A DNA stretch of 64,000 nt from the NCBI GenBank assembly GCA_029339505.1, contig JAQISU010000246.1:558001-622000 (forward strand), given 5' to 3'. A model generated the notes under the pieces. It had not been told where the DNA came from and made no database searches. It saw nothing but the letters and a program-made list of their open reading frames with translations. Positions 63,769-64,000 of this stretch are shown here, piece after piece (within the stretch, counting starts at the first letter, position 1; each line of letters starts with the position of its first letter). The DNA is from Unio delphinus. Lineage: Eukaryota > Mollusca > Bivalvia > Unionida > Unionidae. Position numbers and translations under genes: made by a program.

Positions 63769-64000
63769 CTGCATGTGTTAACAAGGATATGAATATCATC
63801 CACCTTTTTTAATGCTTTTTAACTGTCTATATTGTTCTAAGAACTAAAGACTGGTGGCTACCTCATATTTTTAGGACATGCATGTTAGCTAACAAACATT
63901 CAGATTGTTCCAGCACTATAAATGACTTTATCAGAAGAAGAAAGTAACCTTTATGTAATCCTGTTTAATAATGGCCTATCGAAAAGTAAGTTCTGATCAA

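Overview
This window is animal nuclear DNA, most likely from a bivalve or related mollusc. The evidence is AT-rich sequence with long introns and GT-AG splice sites, many tRNA-headed SINE copies with microsatellite tails, several families of dead non-LTR retrotransposons, and short DNA-transposon derivatives with intact target-site duplications. There are no operons, ribosome binding sites or CRISPR arrays. Species assignment is an inference from repeat style, not a search result.

The one clearly identifiable gene is a LIX1/LIX1L family gene (relative of Drosophila lowfat) on the + strand. It has four coding exons at 5551-5815, 21964-22127, 31082-31222 and 33784-34197, which join in phase to a 327-residue protein. 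Its introns (about 16.1, 9.0 and 2.6 kb) hold most of the repeats: two hAT-like MITEs just upstream, then an RTE-like reverse transcriptase, a CR1/L2-like reverse transcriptase, a Tc1/mariner-like MITE, a piggyBac-like MITE, two SINE families and several minisatellites.

From about 34.2 to 46.5 kb I see no convincing host gene, only degenerate tandem arrays, an internally deleted second CR1/L2 copy on the - strand, microsatellites and a possible LTR. At 46.5-49.75 kb a broken + strand gene follows. Its exons encode a Myb/SANT-like DNA-binding domain and then a 179-residue conserved-looking segment, interrupted by frameshifts and stops; it is probably a pseudogene or an old transposon-derived gene. 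From 50.5 to 53.5 kb there is a cluster of RTE-like fragments, one of them inserted into a minisatellite.

From 54.75 kb to the right edge there is the 5' part of a second host gene on the + strand. Three exons (54753-54843, 56225-56367, 62736-62894) are compatible in phase and encode 131 residues starting with a hydrophobic segment. I do not recognise the product and the gene runs out of the window. The two intact-looking genes share a strand; nothing in the sequence shows that they work together.
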